From: Marinobacter sp. ATCH36
GTDB taxonomy: Bacteria > Pseudomonadota > Gammaproteobacteria > Pseudomonadales > Oleiphilaceae
Direction of reading: 5' to 3'
Assembly (NCBI RefSeq): GCF_023555055.1
Contig: NZ_JAMJPL010000002.1
Location: forward strand, 434,001-498,000
Length of the DNA: 64,000 nt
The notes under the pieces are model-generated. The model had not been told where the DNA came from, did not search any database, and saw only the letters and a program-made list of their open reading frames with translations. Made by a program: the position numbers and the translations under genes. Positions 46,484-55,623 of this stretch are shown one piece after another (position 1 is the stretch's first letter; each line of letters begins with the position of its first letter).

Positions 46484-47496
46484 TTCCGGAGCGCCCCATG
46501 TCAGATATTGAAAATACGACTGCCAGCCATCCACTGCCTGATCCCGCCCGCATTACCATTACCGACCGGGTTATTGTGCGAATAGCCGGCCCAGGAACCG
46601 ATAAGTTTCTGCAGGGGCAATTCAGCCAGCAGATTGACGATGTCACCCAACGCCACTCCCCGAGAGCTGCCGCCTGCACTCCCAAAGGACGGGCCTATTG
46701 CCTGACCAGAATGGTAAGGGATGGTGATGACGTATTGATGGAAATGCCTGCTGAACTGGCTGACGAAACCGTCGCCCATCTGCGCAAATACCTGATGCTT
46801 TTCCGGGGCACCACCATGGAAGTGGAAGCCAGCGCCCGGATAGTCGGTCTGATGGGCGAGACCTCGGTACATGGACTGCTGCCGGATACCTCCGATAAAT
46901 TGTCGGCTGCCGGGGACTCAGCGATCATTCACGGGGGCCACCTGATACGCACAATGAGCACCGCCGAAGATGTGACCCGCTACGAGCTCTGGCAGACCGG
47001 AGATCCGGATGAGTCTCTGCAGAAAGTGCTTGAAGATATTCCGCTAGCGAGCCTGGCCGACTGGCACGCTTCCGAGATTGCAGCCGGTGTAGCGGCGCTT
47101 ACCCCTGCTACCAAAGAAGGTTTTGTACCGCAAATGCTGAACTGGCAGCATGTGGGTGGAGTTCACTTCAAAAAAGGATGCTATACCGGGCAGGAGGTCA
47201 TTGCCCGCATGCATTTTCTGGGACAACTCAAGAAAAGCCTGTTTCGCTTCAAGACCGTGCAAGCCGCAACGCCGCCTGCCCCCGGCGAGGCCATTCTGGA
47301 TGGCGACCGGCCGGTGGGCACCGTGATCAATTCTGTCGGTTTTGCCGATGGCACTGCAGAACTACTTGCCGTGGTGCGGCACGATGCAGTGAAGCTGAGC
47401 CTCGCACCTGAGAGTGCGCAAAATGCCACTCTTTCACTGCGCCCGCTGCCCTATTCCGTTTCCGAACGTGAACAATCGGAGCCGTCTGATACATAA
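46480..47496 (+). CDS. ygfZ: Folate-binding tRNA-modification/Fe-S protein YgfZ
   Basis: Folate-dependent protein related to GcvT, needed for iron-sulfur enzymes such as MiaB. The signature KKGCYTGQEVIARMHF is present, and the C-terminus ends LPYSVSE. I start it at ATG 46480, which overlaps the preceding stop (ATGA) and has AGGAA upstream; ATG 46498 with GGAG is equally possible. About 338 residues. Confidence 0.92.
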   Translation: MIPERPMSDIENTTASHPLPDPARITITDRVIVRIAGPGTDKFLQGQFSQQIDDVTQRHSPRAAACTPKGRAYCLTRMVRDGDDVLMEMPAELADETVAHLRKYLMLFRGTTMEVEASARIVGLMGETSVHGLLPDTSDKLSAAGDSAIIHGGHLIRTMSTAEDVTRYELWQTGDPDESLQKVLEDIPLASLADWHASEIAAGVAALTPATKEGFVPQMLNWQHVGGVHFKKGCYTGQEVIARMHFLGQLKKSLFRFKTVQAATPPAPGEAILDGDRPVGTVINSVGFADGTAELLAVVRHDAVKLSLAPESAQNATLSLRPLPYSVSEREQSEPSDT

Positions 47497-47521
47497 GTTG
47501 ACAGGAAGAGTCCTGATAATT

Positions 47522-47530
47522 TGCTATAAA
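47522..47530 (+). promoter_or_regulatory. Extended -10 candidate upstream of HDOD gene
   Basis: TGCTATAAA matches the extended -10 pattern TGNTATAAT and lies 83 nt before the preferred start of the HDOD gene. A TTGACA at 47498 is 21 nt from TATAAA, too far for a normal -35 spacing, so only the -10 is proposed. Confidence 0.35.
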
Positions 47531-47613
47531 GTACTTCATATACCTGAAAATTTTGGCCGTTCCGGATTTTTCCGCCGGCCATGCAACATTCAACAGGCGG
47601 ACCACAGCTGATC

Positions 47614-48447
47614 ATGTCGAACATTGTCGAAACCATAAAAACCGATCTGACCGATGCCATCGAAAACGACAAACTTGTATTGCCGACACTTCCGGAAGTT
47701 GCGTTGCAGGTGCGGGAAATCACGGAAAATGAGGATTCGGCGATACTAGATCTGGTCAAGGTCATCAGCAATGACACGGCTCTTTCTGCCCGCATCATAC
47801 GCGTCTGCAACAGCCCTCTTTTCCGTGGCAGCCGCGCCATTGAAAACCTGAACATGGCGGTCAGCCGCCTTGGTATGGCATACACCAGTAACCTGGCCAT
47901 GGGCCTGGCAATGGAGCAGATGTTCCAGGCCACGTCGGATATGATCGACAAGCGTCTGCGGGCCACCTGGCAGAAGAGTACCGAGGTGGCGGGTGTCTGC
48001 CATGTACTTGCACAGCATTACACCACGCTGAAGCCGGATCAGGCGACTCTGGCGGGGCTGGTCCACCTGATAGGGGTATTGCCGATTCTGCGCTATGTGG
48101 AAGACCAGGACATCCAGATCAGCAGTATCATGCTGGATAATGTGATCGATGAGATTCATCCGCGCATTGGCGCCACAATTCTGCAGAAGTGGGATTTTCC
48201 GAAGGAGCTTCAGAATGTGCCGCTGGAATATGCGAATCTGCACCGGGAGGTGCCGGCGGCGGATTATGCGGATCTGGTGTTGATTGCCAATCTGCAGTTG
48301 ATTGCGGGTACGGATCATCCCTGGACGGAGGTGGACTGGAAGACCATTTCGGCGTTTGATCGGCTTGGGCTGGATCCTGAAGTGGATATGAACGAAGAAG
48401 AGGATCTGAACGCGCAGATGGAAGCGGCGATGGCCCTGCTTCAGTAG
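47614..48447 (+). CDS. Stand-alone HDOD-domain protein
   Basis: 277 residues from the ATG at 47614, almost entirely one HDOD domain: LPTLPEVALQVREI, SNDTALSARIIRVCNS and GLVHLIGVLPILRYV are typical positions. A short acidic C-terminal tail (NEEEDLNAQME) follows. HDOD proteins are HD-like but non-catalytic and often act in signalling or chemotaxis. It follows ygfZ by 117 bp and may have its own promoter. An inverted-repeat element begins 17 bp after its stop. Confidence 0.85.
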   Translation: MSNIVETIKTDLTDAIENDKLVLPTLPEVALQVREITENEDSAILDLVKVISNDTALSARIIRVCNSPLFRGSRAIENLNMAVSRLGMAYTSNLAMGLAMEQMFQATSDMIDKRLRATWQKSTEVAGVCHVLAQHYTTLKPDQATLAGLVHLIGVLPILRYVEDQDIQISSIMLDNVIDEIHPRIGATILQKWDFPKELQNVPLEYANLHREVPAADYADLVLIANLQLIAGTDHPWTEVDWKTISAFDRLGLDPEVDMNEEEDLNAQMEAAMALLQ

Positions 48448-48463
48448 GTTTTGGGGGCTGGCC

Positions 48464-48550
48464 AGGGGGGCTGGGGTATTTTTTCTTTGGGAAAAGAACT
48501 CGCTGCGCTCAGACACCTTTTCCTGGCAGAAAAAATACCCCAGCCCCCCT
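48464..48550 (+). repeat. Nested inverted-repeat element, copy A
   Basis: A perfect 23-bp stem (48464-48486 with 48528-48550, from AGGGGGGCTGGGG outward-in to TTTTTTCT) encloses a 41-nt centre with its own 7-bp stem (GGAAAAG 48490-48496 with CTTTTCC 48517-48523). It begins 17 bp after the stop of the HDOD gene and lies before the convergent ung gene. The centre is 38/41 identical to the reverse complement of the element at 52333-52425, and both are followed by CGATC(G/A)AAC. It may act as a terminator or mRNA 3' end structure, or be a dispersed palindromic repeat. Confidence 0.88.
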
Positions 48551-48594
48551 GTCCGATCGAACTTTTTTCGGGCTTCCCTTCGCCACCCGCTGTG

Positions 48595-49338
48595 TTATCT
48601 CGACTGATTCTTACCGTATTGTTCCAGCAGCTCGGATTTGCTTGGTAAAGACCAATCGACGGTGGTTAGACCGTTTTGCTGTAACCACTCATTCGCCTGG
48701 GAAAAGTGCTTGCAGCCGAAGAAGCCGCGGTAGGCACTCAGTGGCGAGGGGTGTGGACCGTCCAGCACGAGGTGTTTGGTCCGGTCGATGTGCTGACCTT
48801 TCTTTTTCGCGTAACTTCCCCAGAGTAGGAACACCACGCTTTGCCGCTCCCGGTTGATGGTTTCGATGACGCGGTCTGTGAACGTTTCCCAGCCTTTGCC
48901 CTGGTGGGCGCCGGCCTGGCCCTGGACGACAGTGAGGACGCTGTTGAGCAGCAGTACGCCCTGTTCGGCCCAGGGCTGGAGGCAGCCGTGGTCCGGGGGC
49001 TGGATGCCCATATCATCCTGGATTTCCTTGAAGATGTTGACCAGCGATGGCGGTGTGGCCACGTGGGGGCGGACGGAGAAGCACAGGCCGTGGGCCTGGC
49101 CGGGACCATGGTAGGGGTCCTGGCCGAGGATGACCACGCGCACCTGGTCAAGCGGGGTGCTGTTCAGGGCGTTGAAGCAGAGGTGGCTGGCGGGGAACAG
49201 GGTTTTTCCGGCCTGTTCTTCCGCCGCGAGAAAGTCAGCCAGCTGTTTCATGTATGGCTGACTGAATTCGTTGCCAAGGTGCTCGGACCAGCCCCGGTTG
49301 GACTTTAGCTGGTTTGCCAGTACTTCCACCGGCTGCAT
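48595..49338 (-). CDS. ung: Uracil-DNA glycosylase
   Basis: Removes uracil from DNA. Catalytic Asp lies in [15 protein letters not shown] and the DNA-intercalation loop in [11 protein letters not shown]. 247 residues. The ATG starts 2 bp after the lysS stop, so the two are probably co-transcribed; GAGGG at the lysS end serves as ribosome site. Confidence 0.96.
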   Translation of the reverse strand: MQPVEVLANQLKSNRGWSEHLGNEFSQPYMKQLADFLAAEEQAGKTLFPASHLCFNALNSTPLDQVRVVILGQDPYHGPGQAHGLCFSVRPHVATPPSLVNIFKEIQDDMGIQPPDHGCLQPWAEQGVLLLNSVLTVVQGQAGAHQGKGWETFTDRVIETINRERQSVVFLLWGSYAKKKGQHIDRTKHLVLDGPHPSPLSAYRGFFGCKHFSQANEWLQQNGLTTVDWSLPSKSELLEQYGKNQSR

Positions 49339-49340
49339 GG

Positions 49341-50873
49341 TCAGCCCTCGTCTTTCCTGGTTTCCGCCTTGTGTTCCGGGCGCATGGCGGGGAACAGGAT
49401 GACGTCCCGAATGGAGGCCGAATTGGTCAGCAGCATGGCCAGACGGTCGATGCCGATACCCTCGCCAGCGGTTGGTGGCAGGCCGTATTCCAGTGCCATG
49501 ATGTAGTCATCGTCGTAGAACATGGCTTCGTCGTCACCAGCGTCTTTTTCCGCCACCTGGTCCTGGAAGCGTTCTGCCTGGTCTTCTGCATCGTTAAGCT
49601 CGGAGAAGCCGTTGGCGATCTCGCGGCCACCCACGAAGAACTCGAAACGCTCGGTGACGAACGGGTCGCTGTCCTTACAGCGTGCCAGCGGGGACACTTC
49701 TTTCGGGTAATCGGTGATAAACGTCGGCTGCATCAGGCGATGCTCGGCAGTTGCCTCGAAGATTTCGATCTGGACCTTGCCAAGCCCCCAGCCATTCTTG
49801 ACGTGAATGCCAAGATCCTTGGCCACCTTGCGGGCACTGGTTTCATCGGCCAACTGTTCGGCCTTGATGTCTGGATTATGGCGCAGGATGGCATCCACCA
49901 CAGTCAGTCGCTCAAACGGCTTGCCGAAGTCGTATTCGATGGTTTCTTCCTCACCATCCGCCAGGGTGCGGGTGTTCACTACAGTGGTGGTTCCCAGTAC
50001 CTTCTGAGTGATGGTGCGCAGCATATCTTCGGTCAGGTCCATCAGGTCGTTGTGGTCTGCATAGGCCTGATAGAATTCCACCATGGTGAATTCCGGGTTG
50101 TGACGGGTGGAGAGCCCCTCGTTACGGAAGTTACGGTTGATCTCGAACACCCGCTCGAAACCACCCACCACAAGGCGCTTGAGGAATAGCTCAGGCGCGA
50201 TGCGCAGGTACATGTCGATGCCCAGAGCGTTGTGATGAGTCACGAACGGCCTTGCCGTAGCTCCGCCCGGGATCACCTGCAACATCGGGGTTTCCACTTC
50301 CATGAAGTCCCGGTCGGTGAAGTACTGGCGCATGATACTGATGATCTTCGAACGGGCGTAGAACACCCGACGACTGTCCTCGTTCACCATCAGGTCAACG
50401 TAGCGATGGCGGTAGCGGGCCTCGGTGTCAGTCAGACCCTTGTGCTTCTCCGGCAGCGGGCGCAGTGACTTGGTGAGCAGTGTGTACTCGTCCATGCTTA
50501 CATACAGATCGCCCTTGCCCGATTTGCACAGGATGCCACGCACACCAACGATATCCCCGAGATCCCAGTCCTTGGTGTCTTTCTGGACGTCTTTGGGGGC
50601 GTAGATCTGGATACGGCCGGTCATGTCCTGAACTACCTTGAAGGCTTTGCGGTCCAGCATCATGCGGCCGGCAATGGCCACCTGGACACCCATCTCTGCC
50701 AACTCTTCCTTGCTCTTGTCGCCGTATTTGGCCTGCAGCTCGGCAGCGGTGGCGTCGCGACGGAAGTCGTTGGGAAAGGCATTGCCCTGCTCACGCATAT
50801 CAGACAGTTTGGCGCGACGCTCGGCAATCAGCTTGTTATCCTCTGGCTGTGCATTCTGGGTGTGGTCAGTCAT
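49341..50873 (-). CDS. lysS: Lysine--tRNA ligase (class II)
   Basis: Charges tRNA-Lys. An N-terminal OB-fold anticodon-binding domain precedes class II motifs: motif 2 in [19 protein letters not shown] and motif 3 in [13 protein letters not shown]. 510 residues. It lies 52 bp after prfB, the widespread prfB-lysS order. Confidence 0.97.
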   Translation of the reverse strand: MTDHTQNAQPEDNKLIAERRAKLSDMREQGNAFPNDFRRDATAAELQAKYGDKSKEELAEMGVQVAIAGRMMLDRKAFKVVQDMTGRIQIYAPKDVQKDTKDWDLGDIVGVRGILCKSGKGDLYVSMDEYTLLTKSLRPLPEKHKGLTDTEARYRHRYVDLMVNEDSRRVFYARSKIISIMRQYFTDRDFMEVETPMLQVIPGGATARPFVTHHNALGIDMYLRIAPELFLKRLVVGGFERVFEINRNFRNEGLSTRHNPEFTMVEFYQAYADHNDLMDLTEDMLRTITQKVLGTTTVVNTRTLADGEEETIEYDFGKPFERLTVVDAILRHNPDIKAEQLADETSARKVAKDLGIHVKNGWGLGKVQIEIFEATAEHRLMQPTFITDYPKEVSPLARCKDSDPFVTERFEFFVGGREIANGFSELNDAEDQAERFQDQVAEKDAGDDEAMFYDDDYIMALEYGLPPTAGEGIGIDRLAMLLTNSASIRDVILFPAMRPEHKAETRKDEG

Positions 50874-50925
50874 GTTGGCTCACAAAATTCGGGAATTGTC
50901 CGGTTCAGCATGGCGATGGCGCTGG

Positions 50926-52021
50926 TTACAGCGCCATCTTCAGGCTGGCTTCGATAAACTTGTCGATGTCACCATCCAGCACCGCCTGGGTGTTGCTGGT
51001 TTCCACCTTGGTGCGCAAGTCCTTGATACGGCCGTCATCCAGCACGTAGGAACGGATCTGGCTACCCCAGCCAATATCCGCCTTGGCATCCTCGGCCCTC
51101 TGTTTCTCGGCGGTACGCTCCTGCATCTCGCGTTCGTACAGCTTTGCCTTGAGCTGTTGCATGGCCTTGTCCCTGTTCTGATGCTGGCTTCGGCCAGCCT
51201 GACAGGCGACGACAATGCCGGTGGGGTTGTGGGTCAGACGCACCGCGGACTCCGTCCGGTTAACGTGCTGACCACCAGCACCTGAGGCGCGGTAAACATC
51301 GACCCGCAGATCAGACGGGTCGATCTCGATTTCGAAGCTGTCATCCACTTCCGGTGATACAAACACGGACGAGAAAGACGTATGGCGACGGTTGCCGGAG
51401 TCAAACGGCGATTTGCGCACCAGCCGATGCACACCGGTTTCCGTGCGCAACCACCCGAAGGCATACTCACCCTGAACGTGAACAGTGGCACTCTTGATGC
51501 CTGCCACATCGCCTTCCTGCAATTCGACGATCTCGGCCTTGAACCCACGATTCTCAGCCCAGCGCAAATACATGCGCAGCAGCATGTTGGCCCAGTCCTG
51601 GGCTTCGGTGCCGCCGGAACCGGCCTGGATGTCCAGGTAAGCGTTGTTGCTGTCCATCTCGCCTGAGAACATACGACGGAACTCGAGTTTCTCGAGTTCC
51701 TTGTCGAGACTTGCCAGGTCGGCTTCAATCTCGGCGACCGTGCCCTCGTCCTCTTCCTCGGCCGCAATTTCCAACAGGCCATCAGCGTCGTCCAGGCCGG
51801 AGGTAAGGTTGTCAATCGTGCGGACAACCAGTTCAAGATCGGACCGCTCCTTGCCCAGCGCCTGGGCCCGGTCGGGGTCTTCCCATACCGAGGGTACTTC
51901 CAGTTCGCGCTCTACTTCGGTCAGTCTTTCACTACGCTGATCGTAGTCAAAGATACCCCCTGAGCGCTTCAGTGCGCTCCCGAAGGTCTTTTATCTTCGT
52001 AACAATGGGATTGATTTCCAT
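50926..52021 (-). CDS. prfB: Peptide chain release factor 2, programmed +1 frameshift
   Basis: Release factor for UAA and UGA. Translation starts at ATG 52021, and codon 25 is an in-frame TGA (51949-51947). The surrounding AGGGGGTATCTTTGAC is the classic autoregulatory frameshift site: an internal Shine-Dalgarno, slippery CTT and poor-context stop. A +1 shift joins 24 codons to the 340 downstream, about 364 residues. The SPF recognition motif ([11 protein letters not shown]) and the GGQ motif ([13 protein letters not shown]) are intact. It is not a pseudogene. Confidence 0.97.
51942..51960 (-). promoter_or_regulatory. prfB programmed frameshift signal
   Basis: On the minus strand AGGGGG (internal Shine-Dalgarno) lies 3 nt before CTT-TGA-C; the tRNA at CTT slips +1 to TTT when RF2 is scarce. 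Spacing and sequence match the conserved bacterial signal. Confidence 0.95.
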
Positions 52022-52128
52022 GAAATCCTTACTCGCTCTCAGAAAATGGATGCGAACAAAATCAGACGCGAGATTCTACCGGAAATCTGTTCCTAAATCA
52101 GCCGGTGGTTTCTTTGAGTGGGTGCATG

Positions 52129-52234
52129 CATTGGTCGGTGAGGCCCTTCCAGGATACGCGGTGAATACGTCCCTGTACGCTCGACAAAAACATCCATGTT
52201 TTTGACGATCCTGAAAGGGCCTCACCGACCAATG
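52129..52234. repeat. Long palindrome with 27-bp arms, upstream of prfB
   Basis: CATTGGTCGGTGAGGCCCTT at the start of the left arm (52129-52155) pairs with the right arm (52208-52234) at 26 of 27 positions. Inside, CAAAAACAT (52185-52193) and ATGTTTTTG (52196-52204) form a second 9-bp hairpin with a 2-nt loop, flanked by TCG/CGA. The 52-nt centre also contains GCGGTGAATACGTCCCTGTA, which looks like a repeated-element core. It ends about 108 bp upstream of the prfB start. No ORF fits. Confidence 0.85.
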
Positions 52235-52247
52235 CCCAGAGCCCACA

Positions 52248-52318
52248 GTTAACGTCAGAACCGTTGGATTAGAGGCACCGCCTCGTAATCCAACAATGTC
52301 CGGTCCTACGGCGTTAAC
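52248..52318. repeat. Nested palindrome with GTTGGATTA core
   Basis: Outer arms GTTAACG (52248-52254) and CGTTAAC (52312-52318) frame an inner stem: GTTGGATTAGAGGC (52263-52276) pairs with GCCTCGTAATCCAAC (52280-52294), with one bulged G and a 3-nt loop. GTTGGATTA...TAATCCAAC palindromes are, to my knowledge, recurrent intergenic repeats in several gammaproteobacteria. Confidence 0.8.
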
Positions 52319-52332
52319 TCTCAGGTTTGATC

Positions 52333-52425
52333 GGGCCTGGGGTGGGGGTATCTTTTCTGCCAGAAAAAGGTGTCTGAGCGAAGCGAGTTCTTTTTCCAAA
52401 GAAAAGATACCCCCACCCCGGGCCC
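52333..52425 (-). repeat. Nested inverted-repeat element, copy B
   Basis: Arms 52333-52358 and 52400-52425 pair at 25 of 26 positions; inside, GAAAAAG (52363-52369) pairs with CTTTTTC (52390-52396). On the minus strand the 41-nt centre matches copy A at 48464-48550 in 38 positions, and two of the three differences are a paired exchange within the inner stem. It starts 41 bp after the recJ stop, in the same sense relative to recJ as copy A is to the HDOD gene. Confidence 0.88.
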
Positions 52426-52466
52426 GGCCCGCCAAGGCCGAAGCCCTGGGCGCCAGACTCAAAGCC

Positions 52467-54200
52467 TCAGGCCAAAGGCTCCAGATAATCCACCAGAAGC
52501 TGCAGGTTAGTACGCCCGCGAAAAGTATTGACATCAGGCTTGTACACCACCCGCGCCCCGGTTCTGGTGTAGTCGGGCACTTCCGGCCCGGTGTTGAAGG
52601 CAATGCCGTCGATGATGGCACCGCCCTCTTCCAGCTGGAGAACCAGTTTCAGATGGTTCTCACCAACGATTCGCTGGCTGACCACACGGAAGTTGCCGTC
52701 GAACAGCGGCTCCGGGAAATGCTGCCCCCAGGGGCCGGCGCGTTTCAGCAGGGTCGCGGTTTCCAGGTGTAGTTCGTCCGGGCTCAAGGGGCCGTCGGTG
52801 GTGATGGCGGCTTCAAGGTCTTCCGCCCGGAGGGTATCGCGTACGGCTCTGTCGAAGGCCTCGCTGAAGACGTCCAGATCGCTGCGGGCCAGGCTCATGC
52901 CGGCAGCCATGGCGTGGCCGCCGTACTTTTTCATCATGCCAGGGTGGCGGGCATCGACCACAGCAAGCACATCACGGATATGCAGCCCGGGGATGGAACG
53001 GGCGGAGCCCTTGATATCCTCGCCATTATCATCCGGGGCAAAAGCGATGGTCGGGCGGTGCGTCTGTTCGCGGATGCGGGCGGCCAGTATTCCGATCACA
53101 CCCTGGTGCCAGTCGGTATCAAACAGCGCCAGCCCCCAGGGCAAACCTTCGATATCCAGTGACATGGAGGCCAGCAGATCCTGTGCCTGGGTTTTCATGT
53201 CTTTTTCGATGGTGCGCCGTTCGCGGTTGAAGGTGTCCAGCTCGCGAGCCAGTCGCTGGGCTTCCTCACGGCTGTCCGCCACCAAGCAGGCGATACCCAC
53301 GCTCATGTCGTCCAGGCGGCCGGCGGCGTTAAGGCGGGGGCCGACCACAAAACCCAGATCAGTGGAGCTGATTTCGCTATGATCGCGCCCAGCCACTTCC
53401 AGCAGCGCCAGGATACCCGGCCGGGCTTCGCCCTGACGGATGCGGCGCAGGCCCTGTTCCACGAAAATGCGGTTGTTGTGGTCCAGTGGTACTACGTCGG
53501 CCACCGTGCCGAGTGCGACCAGATCCAGAAGGTTGCCCAGGTTCGGCTGCGGATCTGGCAGCAAACCCTGCTCCCGGAGATGTTTACGCAAGGCCGTCAG
53601 CACATAGAACATCACACCCACACCCGCCGCGTTCTTGCTCAGGAACGGGCAACCAGGCTGGTTCGGATTCACAATCGCATCAGCGTCAGGCAAGATTTCC
53701 CCGGCCAGGTGATGGTCGGTGACAACCACTTTGATACCCAACTCCCGCGCAGCGCTGACCCCTTCAACCGCGGAAATACCGTTGTCCACGGTAATCATCA
53801 GGTCTGGAAGGGAATCTTCTTCCTGCAGCCGATGAATGATACCGGGCGTCAGTCCGTAGCCATCGGAAAAACGGCTGGGCACGCGGAAATCGATGTCGTT
53901 CAGCCCCAACATGCCCAGGCCCAGCATGGCCACAGCGGTGCTGGTGGCGCCGTCGGCATCAAAGTCACCCAGAACCAGCACCCGCTGCTGACTGGTAATC
54001 GCCTCAGTCAGCAGAGATACCGCGCGGTCAATTCCCCGGAGTTCCATGGGAGAGGCCAGGTGCTTCAATGAATAGCTGAGCTGGTCATCGGAGGTGACGC
54101 CACGGGCTGCGTAAAGGCGACGCAGCAGTGGGGGCAGGTTGTTACCCCAGTCCGGGCTGGTTTCCAGGCTGGGGCGACGCAGGATTTTTTTCGGTGTCAT
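52467..54200 (-). CDS. recJ: Single-stranded-DNA-specific exonuclease RecJ
   Basis: 5'-3' ssDNA exonuclease in recombination and mismatch repair. DHH-family motifs: DFDADGATSTAVAML, VTDHHLAGE and GPRLNAAGRLDD. 577 residues, the usual length. It starts 5 bp after thrC, so hom-thrC-recJ is probably one transcript, which would end in the repeat-rich gap downstream. Confidence 0.96.
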   Translation of the reverse strand: MTPKKILRRPSLETSPDWGNNLPPLLRRLYAARGVTSDDQLSYSLKHLASPMELRGIDRAVSLLTEAITSQQRVLVLGDFDADGATSTAVAMLGLGMLGLNDIDFRVPSRFSDGYGLTPGIIHRLQEEDSLPDLMITVDNGISAVEGVSAARELGIKVVVTDHHLAGEILPDADAIVNPNQPGCPFLSKNAAGVGVMFYVLTALRKHLREQGLLPDPQPNLGNLLDLVALGTVADVVPLDHNNRIFVEQGLRRIRQGEARPGILALLEVAGRDHSEISSTDLGFVVGPRLNAAGRLDDMSVGIACLVADSREEAQRLARELDTFNRERRTIEKDMKTQAQDLLASMSLDIEGLPWGLALFDTDWHQGVIGILAARIREQTHRPTIAFAPDDNGEDIKGSARSIPGLHIRDVLAVVDARHPGMMKKYGGHAMAAGMSLARSDLDVFSEAFDRAVRDTLRAEDLEAAITTDGPLSPDELHLETATLLKRAGPWGQHFPEPLFDGNFRVVSQRIVGENHLKLVLQLEEGGAIIDGIAFNTGPEVPDYTRTGARVVYKPDVNTFRGRTNLQLLVDYLEPLA

Positions 54201-54205
54201 ACCGA

Positions 54206-55609
54206 TCAGGTATTCTTCCAGTGTTTGGCGATAAAGTCCTGCACGGCTGGCAGGTCGTTATCCAGCACGGTGTATTGCTCTTCGCGCTCGAACAGATCAG
54301 ACATGTGTACCGGCAGCGACGGAGCTGCCTTGACACCGGAGCGCAACACGGCGTCCGGAAACTTGGCCGGGTGAGCCGTGCCCAGGGTAATCATGGGTAT
54401 GGCCGGGTCGCGGCGACAGTTGCGGGCAGCGCGCACCCCGATGGCGGTATGCGGGTCCAGCAGATATTCGTTCTGCTCGAAGATTTCACGAATGGTGTCC
54501 GTGGTTCCTTCATCACCGACCGCATCGCTATCGAACAACTTACGTGCATGCTTCCAGCGGTAATCTTCAATACTGACCGGCCCCTTGGAAGCATTCTCCA
54601 ACAGCTCTTTGACAGCGATTCCATCCCGCCCATGGAGATCAAATAACAGGCGCTCGAAGTTGCTGGATACCATGATATCCATGCTCGGCGACAGGGTATG
54701 CTCCAGCTTGAGCTGCTCGTACCGATTACCGCTCATGAAGCGATGCAGGATGTCGTTCCGATTGGTGGCAATCACCAACTGGGAGATCGGCAACCCCATT
54801 TTCTTGGCCAGGTAACCGGCAAAGATATCGCCGAAGTTACCGGTTGGCACGGAAAACGCCATGCTTCGATCCGGGCCACCAAGGGCCAGGGACGCGTGAA
54901 AATAATAGACAATCTGGGCCATGATGCGGGCCCAGTTGATGGAATTCACTGCGGCCAGCTGTGTTTTCCCACCCAGGAAAGACTGGTCACCAAAGCTTGC
55001 CTTGACCATGCGCTGGCAGTCGTCAAAATTGCCGCGCACGGCGATGTTGTGGATATTGTCGCCCTTCACGGTGGTCATCTGGCGACGCTGCACTTCGGAA
55101 ACACGCTCATGGGGATGCAGGATGAATATGTCCACATGCTTGCAGCGGCGGCACCCCTCAATGGCGGCGGAACCGGTATCGCCGGACGTCGCACCCATGA
55201 TCACCACGTGCTGTTGACGCTTCTCCAACACGTAGTCCAACAGACGTCCCAGTAATTGCAGAGCGAAATCCTTGAACGCCAGCGTAGGGCCACGGAACAG
55301 TTCCATAACCCACTCATTGGTGTCCAGCTGAACCAGTGGTGCCACCGCTTTGTGGGCAAACACGTCGCCGTAGGTGTCGTCCAGCATCCTGCGGAAATCC
55401 TCCGCCGGAATGGCATCGTCCACAAACGGATACATCACCTTGAAGGCCAGCTCACTGTATGAGAGGCCGCGCCAGCTGCGGATTTCCTCGAGGCTGAAAT
55501 GGGGCAGTGATTCCGGGACATACAGGCCACCATCGGTGGCCAGGCCAGTCAGCAGGACATCTTCAAAACCCAGGGCGGGAGCTTCGCCCCGTGTACTGAT
55601 GTATCTCAC
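54206..55609 (-). CDS. thrC: Threonine synthase
   Basis: PLP enzyme converting O-phosphohomoserine to threonine. The PLP lysine lies in GPTLAFKDFALQLLG and the cofactor loop in GATSGDTGSAA. 467 residues, the long proteobacterial type. GTG start at 55609 with CAGGAA upstream, 14 bp after hom. Confidence 0.96.
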   Translation of the reverse strand: MRYISTRGEAPALGFEDVLLTGLATDGGLYVPESLPHFSLEEIRSWRGLSYSELAFKVMYPFVDDAIPAEDFRRMLDDTYGDVFAHKAVAPLVQLDTNEWVMELFRGPTLAFKDFALQLLGRLLDYVLEKRQQHVVIMGATSGDTGSAAIEGCRRCKHVDIFILHPHERVSEVQRRQMTTVKGDNIHNIAVRGNFDDCQRMVKASFGDQSFLGGKTQLAAVNSINWARIMAQIVYYFHASLALGGPDRSMAFSVPTGNFGDIFAGYLAKKMGLPISQLVIATNRNDILHRFMSGNRYEQLKLEHTLSPSMDIMVSSNFERLLFDLHGRDGIAVKELLENASKGPVSIEDYRWKHARKLFDSDAVGDEGTTDTIREIFEQNEYLLDPHTAIGVRAARNCRRDPAIPMITLGTAHPAKFPDAVLRSGVKAAPSLPVHMSDLFEREEQYTVLDNDLPAVQDFIAKHWKNT

Positions 55610-55623
55610 CTTGCGCGTTCCTG

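Noticed and set aside
50926-52021. prfB as a frameshifted pseudogene
   Set aside because: The break falls exactly at the conserved RF2 programmed frameshift sequence and all functional motifs are intact.
52129-52425. The palindrome cluster as a CRISPR array
   Set aside because: The elements are large inverted repeats of different sequence, without regularly spaced direct repeats or cas genes.
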